From: Peptoclostridium litorale DSM 5388
Lineage (GTDB): Bacteria; Bacillota; Clostridia; Peptostreptococcales; Peptostreptococcaceae
Assembly: GCF_900141635.1 (NCBI RefSeq)
Contig: NZ_FSRH01000001.1
Coordinates: forward strand, 186,001 to 250,000
Direction of reading: 5' to 3'
Length of the DNA: 64,000 nucleotides
A program made the position numbers and the translations under genes. Each line of letters opens with the position of its first letter. Positions within the stretch are counted from its first letter, which is position 1. A model generated the notes under the pieces. It was not told the DNA's origin, ran no database searches, and saw only the letters and a program-made list of their open reading frames with translations. Below, piece after piece: positions 16,412 to 25,676 of the stretch.

Positions 16412-17539
16412 TTGAACACAAACAAAAAAATCAAATGGATCCGCGCGGGATTGCTCTCTGCAGTACTATTTTTTGTTACATACAAGGCGTACATGCATAA
16501 TGTTCTCGGCGGCGGAAGTGATGGCTCCCCTTCCGTGCATGCACTTTGTCCGTATGGAGGACTTGAAAGCCTTTACATCTTGCTGTCAACAGGAGGAACA
16601 CTTCCCAAAATATTCACGGGTACAATTATTGTCTTTGTTATGAGCCTTATGGTTGCCTTTTTGTTCAGGAGGGCTTTTTGCGGAACAATATGCCCATTTG
16701 GAGGCATCCAGGAGTTTTTTGCTTTTATCGGAAAAAAAGTTTTCAAAAAAAGATTTATAGTACCCTCATCAATAGACAGGCCTCTTAGATATCTCAAATA
16801 TGCAATACTTGCATTAACAGCTGGAGCCGCGTGGAAAACAGGTGAGCTTTGGATGTCTCCCTACGACCCGTGGGCCGCATATGCACATATATTCGAGGGG
16901 CCTGCAGCACTTATTGACGAGTTTCCAATAGGAACAGCCCTTTTGATAATTACCATTGCTGGCTCTGCTGTGTATGACAGGTTCTTTTGCAAATACTTGT
17001 GTCCCATGGGAGCATTCCTTGGATTGGTTTCAAAGCTGAGCCCCTATAAAATAGAGAGAAACAAAGATGTATGTATAGACTGCGGGATATGCGCCAAAAC
17101 CTGCCCTGTAAACATAGCAGTTGACAATGTTGAGTCCGTAAAATCAATAGAATGCATAAACTGTCAAAAATGCACTCTTTCATGCCCTAAGGAAGGGGCA
17201 CTTAAAACAAGATTCGCCGGAAAAAATATTAAGCCTGCAATATTGCTATCACTTGTGCTGCTCATATTCTTCGGCGGAATAGGACTTGGAAAACTATCTG
17301 GATATGCGCAGTTTCTGCCTGAGCCCATTGCCGAGGGTGAACTAATACAAATTGACGAAATAAAAGGCTATATGACTCTTGATGAAGTTTCAAAACATAT
17401 AGGAATGCCAATTAATGAACTGTACGAAAGACTCGGCATTGAAAGCACAGTTCCTTCCGATACCAAGTTCAAAGAAATATCAAACTACAACCCTGATATT
17501 GACACCCACACTGCAAAAGATCTCCTGAAATCTGAATAG
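16412..17539 (+). CDS. NapH/YccM-like membrane ferredoxin
   Basis: 375 aa polytopic protein with cytoplasmic clusters. Two CxxxCP pairs in the membrane part (CGTICPFGG, CKYLCPMGA) precede two [4Fe-4S] motifs (CIDCGICAKTCP, CINCQKCTLSCP). A C-terminal segment (GYMTLDEVSKHIGMPINELY) resembles the small domain appended to such proteins in anaerobes. TTG 16412 has GGAGG at 16400-16404. It probably moves electrons between quinone or ferredoxin and an exported acceptor; ApbE beside it suggests a flavinylated partner. Confidence 0.85.
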   Translation: MNTNKKIKWIRAGLLSAVLFFVTYKAYMHNVLGGGSDGSPSVHALCPYGGLESLYILLSTGGTLPKIFTGTIIVFVMSLMVAFLFRRAFCGTICPFGGIQEFFAFIGKKVFKKRFIVPSSIDRPLRYLKYAILALTAGAAWKTGELWMSPYDPWAAYAHIFEGPAALIDEFPIGTALLIITIAGSAVYDRFFCKYLCPMGAFLGLVSKLSPYKIERNKDVCIDCGICAKTCPVNIAVDNVESVKSIECINCQKCTLSCPKEGALKTRFAGKNIKPAILLSLVLLIFFGGIGLGKLSGYAQFLPEPIAEGELIQIDEIKGYMTLDEVSKHIGMPINELYERLGIESTVPSDTKFKEISNYNPDIDTHTAKDLLKSE

Positions 17540-17551
17540 AATTCAATTTTA

Positions 17552-17604
17552 AAACACAGGAAAGCGCCCCTTAAAACTGTTTTAAGGGGCGCTTTCCTGT
17601 GTTT
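17552..17604. terminator. Long perfect hairpin terminator (26-bp stem)
   Basis: Arms 17552-17577 and 17579-17604 are exact reverse complements around a single central base, 12 bases after the NapH-like stop. Far longer than a minimal terminator. Confidence 0.85.
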
Positions 17605-18112
17605 GTGAAACTAAAATCAAAATTTCATCATTGTATATCAGTAAATATTTTCAAGTCTAATCAGCTTTTTTTGCCTTACATTTTTGAATAACGGGCATAT
17701 TTATAAAAAGAACACTTTTAATAAAAGCTCATTCAAAACACAAATCCGTTCAAAATTGTCAAATATTTATTCATTATAATCACGTTTATATAGTAATCGA
17801 ATTGTATTTATAGTATAATTTCACTATATTTCTATAACTGATTATTAGATTATGCCATATTGAAATCTGGGCTTATTGTTTATTCTTATACAATTCCATT
17901 TGGCGATTAGCAAATATTCTATTGATTTCAGCTGTATTTTCAATCATTTTTTATTTCTTTCGACATGTTTTTTAGGTTATAATAGTTTTAATAATGTAAA
18001 TTTATATTTGTTTAAAGGTGGTGTTCTTTACTTATAAAAACATGCAGCATCAGCTAAGTCTATTATAAATAGTCTGTCAATTTATATTTATACTATACTG
18101 GAGGTTATGTAT
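17605..18112. other. AT-rich intergenic region, no gene seen
   Basis: About 500 bases with stops in all frames. A TATAAT at 17978-17983 may be the -10 of the downstream chemoreceptor, but no good -35 is present. GGAGG at the 3' end is the ribosome site of that gene. Confidence 0.5.
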
Positions 18113-20152
18113 ATGAAAAAAATTGCTTTTACCAAAAATTCAATTCCGCTGAAGACCAAGATAACCCTATTTACCGCAATAGCTCTTATAGTGTCGAACA
18201 TCTCTCTTACATACATTACACTTAAAAATGTGAATAATCTGGTAAAAGAAGAGATGAAAATCGGCGGAATGGACCTTGCTCATGAGATATACTCAACAAC
18301 AGAGCATATGCAAAATTTCGAAACCATAGTGGACTCCCTCCTCGCAGATAAGATACTTACCGCATCAAATGCACTAAATCACGTAAGCTGGCCTGCAATG
18401 AGCAACGGCTACCTGGAAGAGCTTGCCAAGGAGCTCGCTGTAACTGAAATAAACATAGTCGGACCGGATCGAAAAATACCTTATTCAAACGTAGAGGCAT
18501 ATATAGGATGGGAATACCCCCAGGGACATGCAATGGACGTTGTATTCAACTATACTCAGCCCAGCTATATGGAAGGCGTAAGGGAAAATCCCGTAGACCA
18601 TAAGTTCTACAAGTACGGCGGTATCTATCTTGAAAACGGCTATTATGTGCAGGTTGGAATAAGCGCCGACGTCATAGTGCAGCTTAAAGAAAATATGAAC
18701 ATGCAAAAGCTGCTTTCTCAAGTTGAACAGAAGGACAGCATAATTTATGCACTTAGACTCGATGAAAATGGAACTGCCATTGCAGGAACGCAGTCTATGC
18801 TTGGAAAGACATACGATGATGAAGTAACTATGAACGCAATAAAAAACGGCCAGGAAGGGGCTTCAGAATATTTTGATGAAGAACTCGGGGTCGCGGCTTA
18901 CGAGGTTCAAATACCATTTTATGAAAACGGCGCACTTAAAGGCTCTCTTGCCCTTGGACTATCACTTGAAGAGCTTGAAAAAGCAAATGCCTCGATGTTT
19001 CAAAAATCCATGCTTGTAACACTTTTTATCATTCTGTTATCTTCTGCCGCCATGATATATATTGTAAGACGCCTTCTTCTTCCTTTGAAGGAAGCTGCAG
19101 AGCACATGAGCGTAATGTCTTCTGGAGATTTTTCAGCTGATATCCCGGATAAATATGCAAGTGTGAACGATGAGATCGGAGATATGACAAGATCCCTTAT
19201 GTCAATGCAAAATGGCCTTAGAGATCTCATAGGAAAAATAGTCCATGGCTCAGATCAGCTTGCCAACAGCTCCGACTCACTTTCAAAGATAACAGAGGAA
19301 GCTTCAATTGCCATAAATGAAAATGCAAATGCCGTTGAGTCGCTGGCCATGTCTTCTACAACTCAGGCCCATGATGCAAATGCAGTTTCTAAAAACACAA
19401 GCATACTCGGCTCAAAAATAGAGGAAAGCTCAGGCCTTATTGCCGATGCTAAAGATATAGCATCTACGGCGGAGATGCTGAGCAGGCAGGGTAAAGAGAC
19501 AATAAGCAATTTGAACGAGAAGACAATGAGCAGCATTGAAAAGACTGTTGAAATAGAAGAGATCATATCCGATATAGAAAATGCCTCAAAGGATACAGAA
19601 AATATAATAGCCCTTATAGAAAACATATCGGGCCAGACTAACCTTCTTGCACTTAACGCCTCAATAGAAGCCGCTAGAGCAGGTGAGGCCGGAAGAGGTT
19701 TTTCAGTTGTTGCAGATGAAATAAGGGGTCTTTCTGAAGAAACCCACAAGGCCACTGAAAACATAAGGGGACTGATATCTGCCATCCAGGGCAAAGTCAA
19801 AAATGCGGTTTCTGAAATGAGCACAGTCAGAAGCATGACGAACGAACAGTATGAGGTCCTTTTGGATACTGACAAAATATTTAATGAAATAAGCGGGTCA
19901 GTTGACAACCTGCTAAGCCATATGGATGTTGTCAACAGTCACTCGGATGACATAGCTCTAAAAAAAGAAGAGATAATGGTCGCAATAAACCAGATTTCCG
20001 GTGTGACCCAAGAGTTTTCGGCTACTACAGAAGAAATATCTGCATCTACGGAGCAACAGGCTGCATCAATGGAAGAGATATCTTCTCTTTCTGAAACAAA
20101 TAAGGAGCTTTCAGACGAGCTCAAGCTTGCCATAAGCGAATTCAAAATTTAA
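18113..20152 (+). CDS. Methyl-accepting chemotaxis protein, Cache type
   Basis: 679-aa chemoreceptor: TM helix near residue 20, extracellular Cache-type sensor to about 290, second TM (about 300-320), HAMP, and a signalling domain with conserved tip ([19 protein letters not shown]). Of two close ATGs, 18113 has GGAGG 8 bases upstream and is preferred to 18107. Monocistronic, followed by its own terminator. Confidence 0.93.
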   Translation: MKKIAFTKNSIPLKTKITLFTAIALIVSNISLTYITLKNVNNLVKEEMKIGGMDLAHEIYSTTEHMQNFETIVDSLLADKILTASNALNHVSWPAMSNGYLEELAKELAVTEINIVGPDRKIPYSNVEAYIGWEYPQGHAMDVVFNYTQPSYMEGVRENPVDHKFYKYGGIYLENGYYVQVGISADVIVQLKENMNMQKLLSQVEQKDSIIYALRLDENGTAIAGTQSMLGKTYDDEVTMNAIKNGQEGASEYFDEELGVAAYEVQIPFYENGALKGSLALGLSLEELEKANASMFQKSMLVTLFIILLSSAAMIYIVRRLLLPLKEAAEHMSVMSSGDFSADIPDKYASVNDEIGDMTRSLMSMQNGLRDLIGKIVHGSDQLANSSDSLSKITEEASIAINENANAVESLAMSSTTQAHDANAVSKNTSILGSKIEESSGLIADAKDIASTAEMLSRQGKETISNLNEKTMSSIEKTVEIEEIISDIENASKDTENIIALIENISGQTNLLALNASIEAARAGEAGRGFSVVADEIRGLSEETHKATENIRGLISAIQGKVKNAVSEMSTVRSMTNEQYEVLLDTDKIFNEISGSVDNLLSHMDVVNSHSDDIALKKEEIMVAINQISGVTQEFSATTEEISASTEQQAASMEEISSLSETNKELSDELKLAISEFKI

Positions 20153-20163
20153 TCCAATTATTA

Positions 20164-20188
20164 AAACCTCGCTTTTGCGGGGTTTTTT
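20164..20188 (+). terminator. Terminator of the chemoreceptor gene
   Basis: AACCTCGC-TTTT-GCGGGGTT hairpin followed by a T-run. Confidence 0.85.
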
Positions 20189-20245
20189 ATGGGCATTTTG
20201 TGCTAGAATATATTTTGCAAGCTAACGAAAGGATTGTGATACCAT

Positions 20246-21403
20246 TTGAACATACTAATGCTCGAACCATACTATACGGGTTCACACGCAAACTGGATAA
20301 ACGGCTATATTAGATACAGCTCCCACAATGTTAAAGTCATTGGAATGAAAGGGCGTTTTTGGAAGTGGCGAATGCACGGGGGCGCTATCCACATCGCAGA
20401 AGAATTCCTGAAAAGCGATTTTAAGCCCGAGCTGATAGTTGCAAGCGATATGATGGATCTTTCCACATTCATATCTCTTTGCAGGCACAAGCTTAACGGA
20501 GTTAAGACAGCACTTTATTTCCATGAAAATCAGCTTTCATACCCTTGGTCGCCAAGCGACAGGGATAAAAACGAAGGAAGAGATTTCCACTACGGCTTTA
20601 TCAACTATTCCTCTGCGCTGTCAGCTGACATATGCCTTTTCAATTCAAAGTATCATATGGAATCCTTTTTGGATTCTCTGGAAGCATTTCTCCAAAGGCT
20701 CCCTGACTATAATGGCATATCAAATGTCGATAGCATAAGAAAGAAATCACAGGTGCTCCACCTCGGGCTTGAATATGAAAATTTCGACATTGCAGCTGAA
20801 AAGCACGCCCATGAGACAAGTGTCATAAAGCATAAGTCCCATTTGGAGCCTTCACAAAAAATGCGGAATGAACCTGCACTTGTTCTTTGGAATCACAGGT
20901 GGGAATACGACAAAAACCCTTATGATTTTTTCAACGCCCTTATTTTCCTGAATGAAAAGGGACTTGACTTTAATGTTGCTGTACTTGGCGAAAGCTACAA
21001 GAACATCCCCGACATATTTGAAAAGGCGAGGGCATCTCTTGGTGACAAGATAGTCTCTTTTGGAAAGGCTGAAAGCTTCAGCGAATACGCCCAATGGCTT
21101 TGTAAATGCGACCTGCTCCCGGTAACTTCTAACCAGGAGTTTTTTGGAATAAGCGTCATGGAGGCTGTCTACTGCGGCTGTTATCCTATACTGCCAAACA
21201 GGCTGACTTACCCTGAGCTTATTGGAATAAATGAGAACCCAGGCAACTTTTACTCTGATTTTGACGAACTTGTAGAAAAAATGGAGTGGGCCATAGTGAA
21301 TATAGGCCATATAAGAAAACAGGACATGAGCCATATAGCAGCCGGCTTTTCGTGGAAAAGCATGTCACTTCATTACGATTCATTATTTGAAGAAATAATA
21401 TAG
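20246..21403 (+). CDS. tRNA-queuosine mannosyltransferase-like glycosyltransferase
   Basis: 385 aa with the DUF3524 N-terminal domain (EPYYTGSHANW at 7-17, KGRFWKWRMHGG, YFHENQLSYPW) and a GT4-type C-terminal half (NQEFFGISVMEAVYCGCYP). This matches the QTMAN/GTDC1 family, which adds mannose to queuosine in tRNA-Asp. TTG 20246 is the only sensible start; an AGGA lies about 12 bases upstream. The preQ1-regulated queT is 3 kb downstream, consistent with use of modified queuosine. Exact sugar specificity is inferred. Confidence 0.8.
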   Translation: MNILMLEPYYTGSHANWINGYIRYSSHNVKVIGMKGRFWKWRMHGGAIHIAEEFLKSDFKPELIVASDMMDLSTFISLCRHKLNGVKTALYFHENQLSYPWSPSDRDKNEGRDFHYGFINYSSALSADICLFNSKYHMESFLDSLEAFLQRLPDYNGISNVDSIRKKSQVLHLGLEYENFDIAAEKHAHETSVIKHKSHLEPSQKMRNEPALVLWNHRWEYDKNPYDFFNALIFLNEKGLDFNVAVLGESYKNIPDIFEKARASLGDKIVSFGKAESFSEYAQWLCKCDLLPVTSNQEFFGISVMEAVYCGCYPILPNRLTYPELIGINENPGNFYSDFDELVEKMEWAIVNIGHIRKQDMSHIAAGFSWKSMSLHYDSLFEEII

Positions 21404-21542
21404 AATTTTACTTTTCTTATAAATAAGCAATACCCTAAATTACAAATATGAATTTAAGAACCTACAATTATTTATCATTTAAGATAATATTAATTAAGTA
21501 ATTTCCTACTATTCAACCTCTTCAAGTTTCTTCATCTCACAA

Positions 21543-21604
21543 ATTCTTATATTAAAAAACGTGATTCAGAAGAAATTCTGAATCACGTTTTTTAATATAA
21601 GAAT
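21543..21604. terminator. Long perfect hairpin (28-bp stem), bidirectional terminator
   Basis: Arms 21543-21570 and 21577-21604 are exact reverse complements with a six-base loop; A and T runs lie inside the stem. It sits between the converging glycosyltransferase and the 184-aa membrane protein. Confidence 0.85.
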
Positions 21605-21608
21605 ACCT

Positions 21609-22163
21609 TTATTCAACTTTTTTTTCAATATTCTTTCCCAGGTTCTTAAGTTTTTGATAATCATCCCACTTCATCCAATTATCATCACAAAATTCTTTTT
21701 TCAATATCCTTGAAACACCGTTGGCATCCACATAGTTTATCATATTGTCTTTAACTGCAATAATCTTCACAGGCGCTTTCATAAAGCTTTCATCTCCCGA
21801 GGGGGTCGGAAACGCCCTAATCGCAAGGCTTCCTATGCAGGTTTCTGCCTCTTGGGGCCTTATTTTAATAACCTTTTCAATCTCCATCTGTTCTACTTTT
21901 TTCTGATAAAAGCCATACGCACCGTACCCCATGCATCCTATCAATATACAGCAGGCCAATATTATTGCAATGTATATTCTATTTTTAGACTTGTCTTCTT
22001 TCTCTCCAGCATACTCTTTTGGAAACTTTACTGCCGACTTTAAAGACCTCACGGTTTTCTCTACGTCCTTTTTTTCACCAGAATCCATAAAATCAAGCTC
22101 AGAGCTTTCAAAATCGTTCTCCATATCAAAATTTAGACTAGAGTCTTCTAAAATATCTTCCAT
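21609..22163 (-). CDS. Single-pass membrane protein, unknown function
   Basis: 184 aa. An acidic, disordered N-terminus (EDSSLNFDMENDFESSELDF) is followed by a TM helix near residues 67-90 and an extracytoplasmic domain of about 90 aa with two cysteines. ATG 22163 has GAGGAGG upstream. The gene is followed in the leftward direction by the 21543-21604 hairpin. I do not recognise the domain. Confidence 0.7.
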   Translation of the reverse strand: MEDILEDSSLNFDMENDFESSELDFMDSGEKKDVEKTVRSLKSAVKFPKEYAGEKEDKSKNRIYIAIILACCILIGCMGYGAYGFYQKKVEQMEIEKVIKIRPQEAETCIGSLAIRAFPTPSGDESFMKAPVKIIAVKDNMINYVDANGVSRILKKEFCDDNWMKWDDYQKLKNLGKNIEKKVE

Positions 22164-22322
22164 ACTAGCTCCTCCTCAAAAGCATTGCATCCACATTTAT
22201 TCTCCGGATTACAATAAAAACACACAAATAAACCCTAAAGGCACGTTCATTTTATATTATATATCAATTTATAATTAACCTGTTTATTTTTTTTGATTTA
22301 TTTTATAAAAATCCAAACGCGC

Positions 22323-24329
22323 TTATATATCCTTATCTGTTTTAAATTTGGAAGTCATAATTTCTACTTCGCTTGTAAGGGTCTCAAGGTCTTCAGAAAG
22401 TTTTTCAAACTCAACTATAGTTGCGCTTTGTTCTTCAGAAGATGCCAATATCTCTTCAGTTGATAAATTTGACTGTTGAGCACTTAATGAAATTTCGCGG
22501 ACAATATTCTGTACTCCTTCGCTTTTATTGTTCATATCCCCGGTTATAGTCTTTATATGAGCAAATCTATAATTAATATTTGCAACACCGGATATTATCT
22601 TGCTAAACGAGTTAGAAGAATCTTCAACAACTGCTATTCCACGGCGTACTTCCTTCAGCCCTTCCTCCATTACAGCCGATGCCTTTTGAACATGCATATT
22701 GGTCTCTTTTATTAGGCTTTCAACGCTTTCAGCTGCAGATGATGATTCCTGCGCAAGGCTTTTAACTTCTTCAGCCACGACCGAAAATCCCTTGCCGTTC
22801 TCGCCAGCCCTGGCCGCCTCTATTGAAGCATTGAGTGCCAAGAGATGAGTTTGCTTTGCTATGGAATTTATAAGCGTAATCACATCCATTATATTCACTG
22901 AATTATTTTCAAGATCTTTCATCGTTGCCGACAGATCCGAAATTTTTTGTTCTATCGTCTTCATCTGACTTGCCATGTTCTCCATAGCAAACTCTCCGTC
23001 CTTTGCATCCACGGAGACATAATTCGATATCTCACTTGCTGTATTCACATCATCATTTACCTCGTTAATACTTCTAACAAGTTCCTGCATGCTGACATGA
23101 GCATCACTGGAACTGTGAGCCTGATGTGAAATTTCACTAGTCATGCTTTCAACTGCAATTACAATTTGCCCTGTAGCTTCCGATGCTGCGCTTGCTCCGG
23201 ATTTCATGTTTGAAGAGGCTCCTCCAAGATGTCCTACAAGCATGTTGAGCTCCTTTATGGCACCTTCCATGTTGCTTGTCATTTCGTTAAATCCTTGCGC
23301 CAGCTCTCCGATTTCATCGCCTCTTGCAATTTTGATCCTCTGGGTCAGATCTCCCTCTTCAACCATTTTCATTCCGCCGAGTATAATTCTTATGGGCTTT
23401 ATAAGGCTTCTTATAAACAGCCTTCCCACTATTATAGCCACTATGAGGCTTACAATTGCAACCATTTCCTGTGTATGTACAATGCTTTTTTCTGTCTTGT
23501 ATGTACTTTCAACATCTAATCCGTTAAAAAACATCCCCACAATTTGGCCGTCAATTGCCACAAGAGGGCTGTACCTTACAAAAAACGTGGCTCCCAGTAC
23601 GCTTGCCTTGCCCTTATATGTACTTCCTTCCTTCAAGACCCTGTCTGTTACATTTGTATCATCTTGAACAGTCCCAACCTGCCTGCTCCCGCTTTCATCC
23701 GTTATTGTAGTTGTCAGTCTTTCATTGCCTATGAAAACAGTGATTTCCATTCCAGTGATTTCTTTTAGATAGTCCACCACGGATTCGTCGAACTTCGAGC
23801 CAGCCATTATTGTTCCTATAACTTCACCGTTGAACTTTATTGGATATACAGCTCTGAGTGCAAATCCACTTGAACCTTTTTCAATTCCAGATGCCGCTTC
23901 GCCACCAATGGCTTTACTTATAGCAAAATTGCCGCTCTTGTCATCTCCATACTTTTGTGGATTATGGGCCCTGTACACAACAGTTCCATTTCTGTCTCCA
24001 ACTTCAAGTATATCAACCCTTGAACTTTCCTTAATGCCTTTAAAAAGGGCATCCACTTCTTCAGATATCCCCTGCCTGTCCATGTCATTCAAATACTGCA
24101 CGAGTCTGCTATTTGCCGCTGCAGCCTTGGAGTAACCTTCAAGCACCTCTATCATCTCGTTTATAAGCACTTCCGATGCCTGCCCTGCTTTTTCAACCTT
24201 TTCATTCGAATAGTTCTCAAAATAACTTGATAGTATTTTTTTTGAAAACAACGCACTTGTAATTAGCGGAATCACTATAAGTATTGTTATTATTGCTGTG
24301 AGTTTAGAGCTTAACTTTAACTTCTTCAA
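22323..24329 (-). CDS. Methyl-accepting chemotaxis protein, Cache type
   Basis: 668-aa chemoreceptor: TM helix at the N-terminus, large Cache-type sensor (about 30-275; [29 protein letters not shown]), second TM, HAMP, and signalling tip ([17 protein letters not shown]). TTG 24329 has GGGGAGG 9 bases upstream; the earlier ATG has none. Third receptor in the window; the ligand is unknown. Confidence 0.92.
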   Translation of the reverse strand: MKKLKLSSKLTAIITILIVIPLITSALFSKKILSSYFENYSNEKVEKAGQASEVLINEMIEVLEGYSKAAAANSRLVQYLNDMDRQGISEEVDALFKGIKESSRVDILEVGDRNGTVVYRAHNPQKYGDDKSGNFAISKAIGGEAASGIEKGSSGFALRAVYPIKFNGEVIGTIMAGSKFDESVVDYLKEITGMEITVFIGNERLTTTITDESGSRQVGTVQDDTNVTDRVLKEGSTYKGKASVLGATFFVRYSPLVAIDGQIVGMFFNGLDVESTYKTEKSIVHTQEMVAIVSLIVAIIVGRLFIRSLIKPIRIILGGMKMVEEGDLTQRIKIARGDEIGELAQGFNEMTSNMEGAIKELNMLVGHLGGASSNMKSGASAASEATGQIVIAVESMTSEISHQAHSSSDAHVSMQELVRSINEVNDDVNTASEISNYVSVDAKDGEFAMENMASQMKTIEQKISDLSATMKDLENNSVNIMDVITLINSIAKQTHLLALNASIEAARAGENGKGFSVVAEEVKSLAQESSSAAESVESLIKETNMHVQKASAVMEEGLKEVRRGIAVVEDSSNSFSKIISGVANINYRFAHIKTITGDMNNKSEGVQNIVREISLSAQQSNLSTEEILASSEEQSATIVEFEKLSEDLETLTSEVEIMTSKFKTDKDI

Positions 24330-24522
24330 CTGCTTTCCTCCCCTATTATGTAGTTCCATGATGTCAGTTCTGTGTAACTAATTCCATTTACAAAACACCG
24401 TATCTTTCGACACCAACTATCTCTAGTACTAATTATACAATAAACCTAGATACATTTTAAGTTTTATCTGAAAATCCATAGTTCTTAATATCCATATTGC
24501 ATAGTCTATTTTTCTCAATATA

Positions 24523-24550
24523 TTCACAATTCCATATTTTGTGATATAAT
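24523..24550 (+). promoter_or_regulatory. Promoter of the queT transcript
   Basis: TTCACA at 24523-24528, 16-base spacer, TATAAT at 24545-24550, just upstream of the preQ1 aptamer. Confidence 0.55.
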
Positions 24551-24554
24551 TGAC

Positions 24555-24597
24555 TCGATAAGTGTTTTCTTGGTTACCCACTTCAAAAAAAACAAGA
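24555..24597 (+). ncRNA. preQ1-I riboswitch
   Basis: P1 pairs AAGTG (24560-24564) with CACTT (24579-24583). The loop holds CTTG, which pairs with CAAG in the A-rich tail (CAAAAAAAACAAG) to make the class I pseudoknot. Downstream GGTAAC can pair with GTTACC of the loop, and a hairpin with loop TCCCC (AACATA/TATGTT) lies just before the AAAGGAG site, so translation control is likely. Confidence 0.82.
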
Positions 24598-24672
24598 GCA
24601 AACGGTATTTATACTATTTGTCTCGTAGGTAACTCTGTAAAACATATCCCCTATGTTGAAAGGAGTTTTTTT

Positions 24673-25188
24673 ATGCAAAAATTCAGCACTTCAAACCTTG
24701 TCAAGACCGCCATGGTTGCAGGGATATATGCAGCAGTCACATTTTCACTGGCCCCTATAAGCTATGGAGAGATACAGTTTCGCCTCTCAGAAATTCTAAC
24801 ACTGCTGGCATTCGTAGACCCCTTGTACATACCAGGGCTTGTAATAGGCTGTGTAATAGCAAATCTCGGAAGCCCTCTTGGCGTTGTAGATATAGCGCTT
24901 GGCTCTTTTGCTACGCTTCTTTCTGTAAATTCAATATACCTTACAAGAAAATACATCGGAGACGGCCTGAAATCGCTTTTCATAGCAAGTCTTTGGCCTG
25001 TATTTTTCAACGGAATTATAGTTGGATGGATGCTCAACTACCTGTTTTCAATACCTCTTGCAATGTCTGTCATGTATGTGGCCATAGGGGAGTTTGCAGT
25101 CGTAAGCATTTTTGGCGTTATAATATTCAAGCCTCTTCTTGACAAGGATTCAATAGTCAAATTGCTTACCATAAGCAAAGCTAATTAA
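24673..25188 (+). CDS. queT: Queuosine precursor transporter QueT
   Basis: 171-aa membrane protein of the QueT family, the substrate-binding S component of an ECF-type importer for queuosine precursors. Motifs include ISYGEIQFRLSEILTLL and GLVIGCVIANLGSPLG. ATG 24673 follows AAAGGAG; upstream in-frame codons belong to the leader. A preQ1-I aptamer controls it, supporting the substrate call. No ECF energising genes are in view. Confidence 0.92.
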   Translation: MQKFSTSNLVKTAMVAGIYAAVTFSLAPISYGEIQFRLSEILTLLAFVDPLYIPGLVIGCVIANLGSPLGVVDIALGSFATLLSVNSIYLTRKYIGDGLKSLFIASLWPVFFNGIIVGWMLNYLFSIPLAMSVMYVAIGEFAVVSIFGVIIFKPLLDKDSIVKLLTISKAN

Positions 25189-25227
25189 AAAAAGCCAGGA
25201 TTCCAAAATGGAATCCTGGCTTTTTTT
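25187..25227. terminator. Bidirectional terminator after queT
   Basis: 18-bp perfect stem (AAAAAAAGCCAGGATTCC and its complement) with a short loop, shared by queT and the converging 91-aa gene. Confidence 0.9.
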
Positions 25228-25501
25228 AATATTTTCCTTTTTCTATTATAAATTCATCGAAATCCATTTTCGCAATTTGATCATCATTCGGTCCTACCCC
25301 TATGAATTCCTCTTTAAAAAGAACTAAGCTGCCTTCATTAAGCGCCTTTTTCTTTTCCAAGTTCCACGGCGGAAAAGGAAGCCCTGCCTCTTCAAATAGC
25401 TGCTCAAGTGCAAACTCTCCATCTTCTACTACGAAACACTCCTCTACTCTACTTTTTTCGCCATATTCGTCCTTTTTTATGAAGCATCCCTTATATATCA
25501 A
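25226..25501 (-). CDS. Hypothetical acidic protein, 91 aa
   Basis: TTG 25501 follows GGGGGAG. Soluble, acidic, no TM or signal peptide; has a Pro/Trp patch (LPFPPWNLEKKK) and an IEKGKY end. The frame is bounded by a clean ribosome site and a terminator, so it is probably real. Function not recognised. Confidence 0.6.
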   Translation of the reverse strand: MIYKGCFIKKDEYGEKSRVEECFVVEDGEFALEQLFEEAGLPFPPWNLEKKKALNEGSLVLFKEEFIGVGPNDDQIAKMDFDEFIIEKGKY

Positions 25502-25636
25502 TTTCGTCTCCCCCTTGGATTAAAAATCAGCTTTCAGCTATAAATACAAAATATTAATTATTAAGTGTTTTCAAAAATTCATCTCTCGCTTTTTATACCC
25601 TCTGGCATACTCATATATTCATTGGAGAAAACAGCT

Positions 25637-25667
25637 GACCCCGCAAAACATCTTTGCGGGGTCTTTT
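25637..25667. terminator. Hairpin terminator
   Basis: GACCCCGCAAA (25637-25647) pairs with TTTGCGGGGTC (25653-25663), T-run on the plus side. It lies just beyond the end of the acidic exported protein gene. Confidence 0.75.
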
Positions 25668-25676
25668 AGCATTAAA

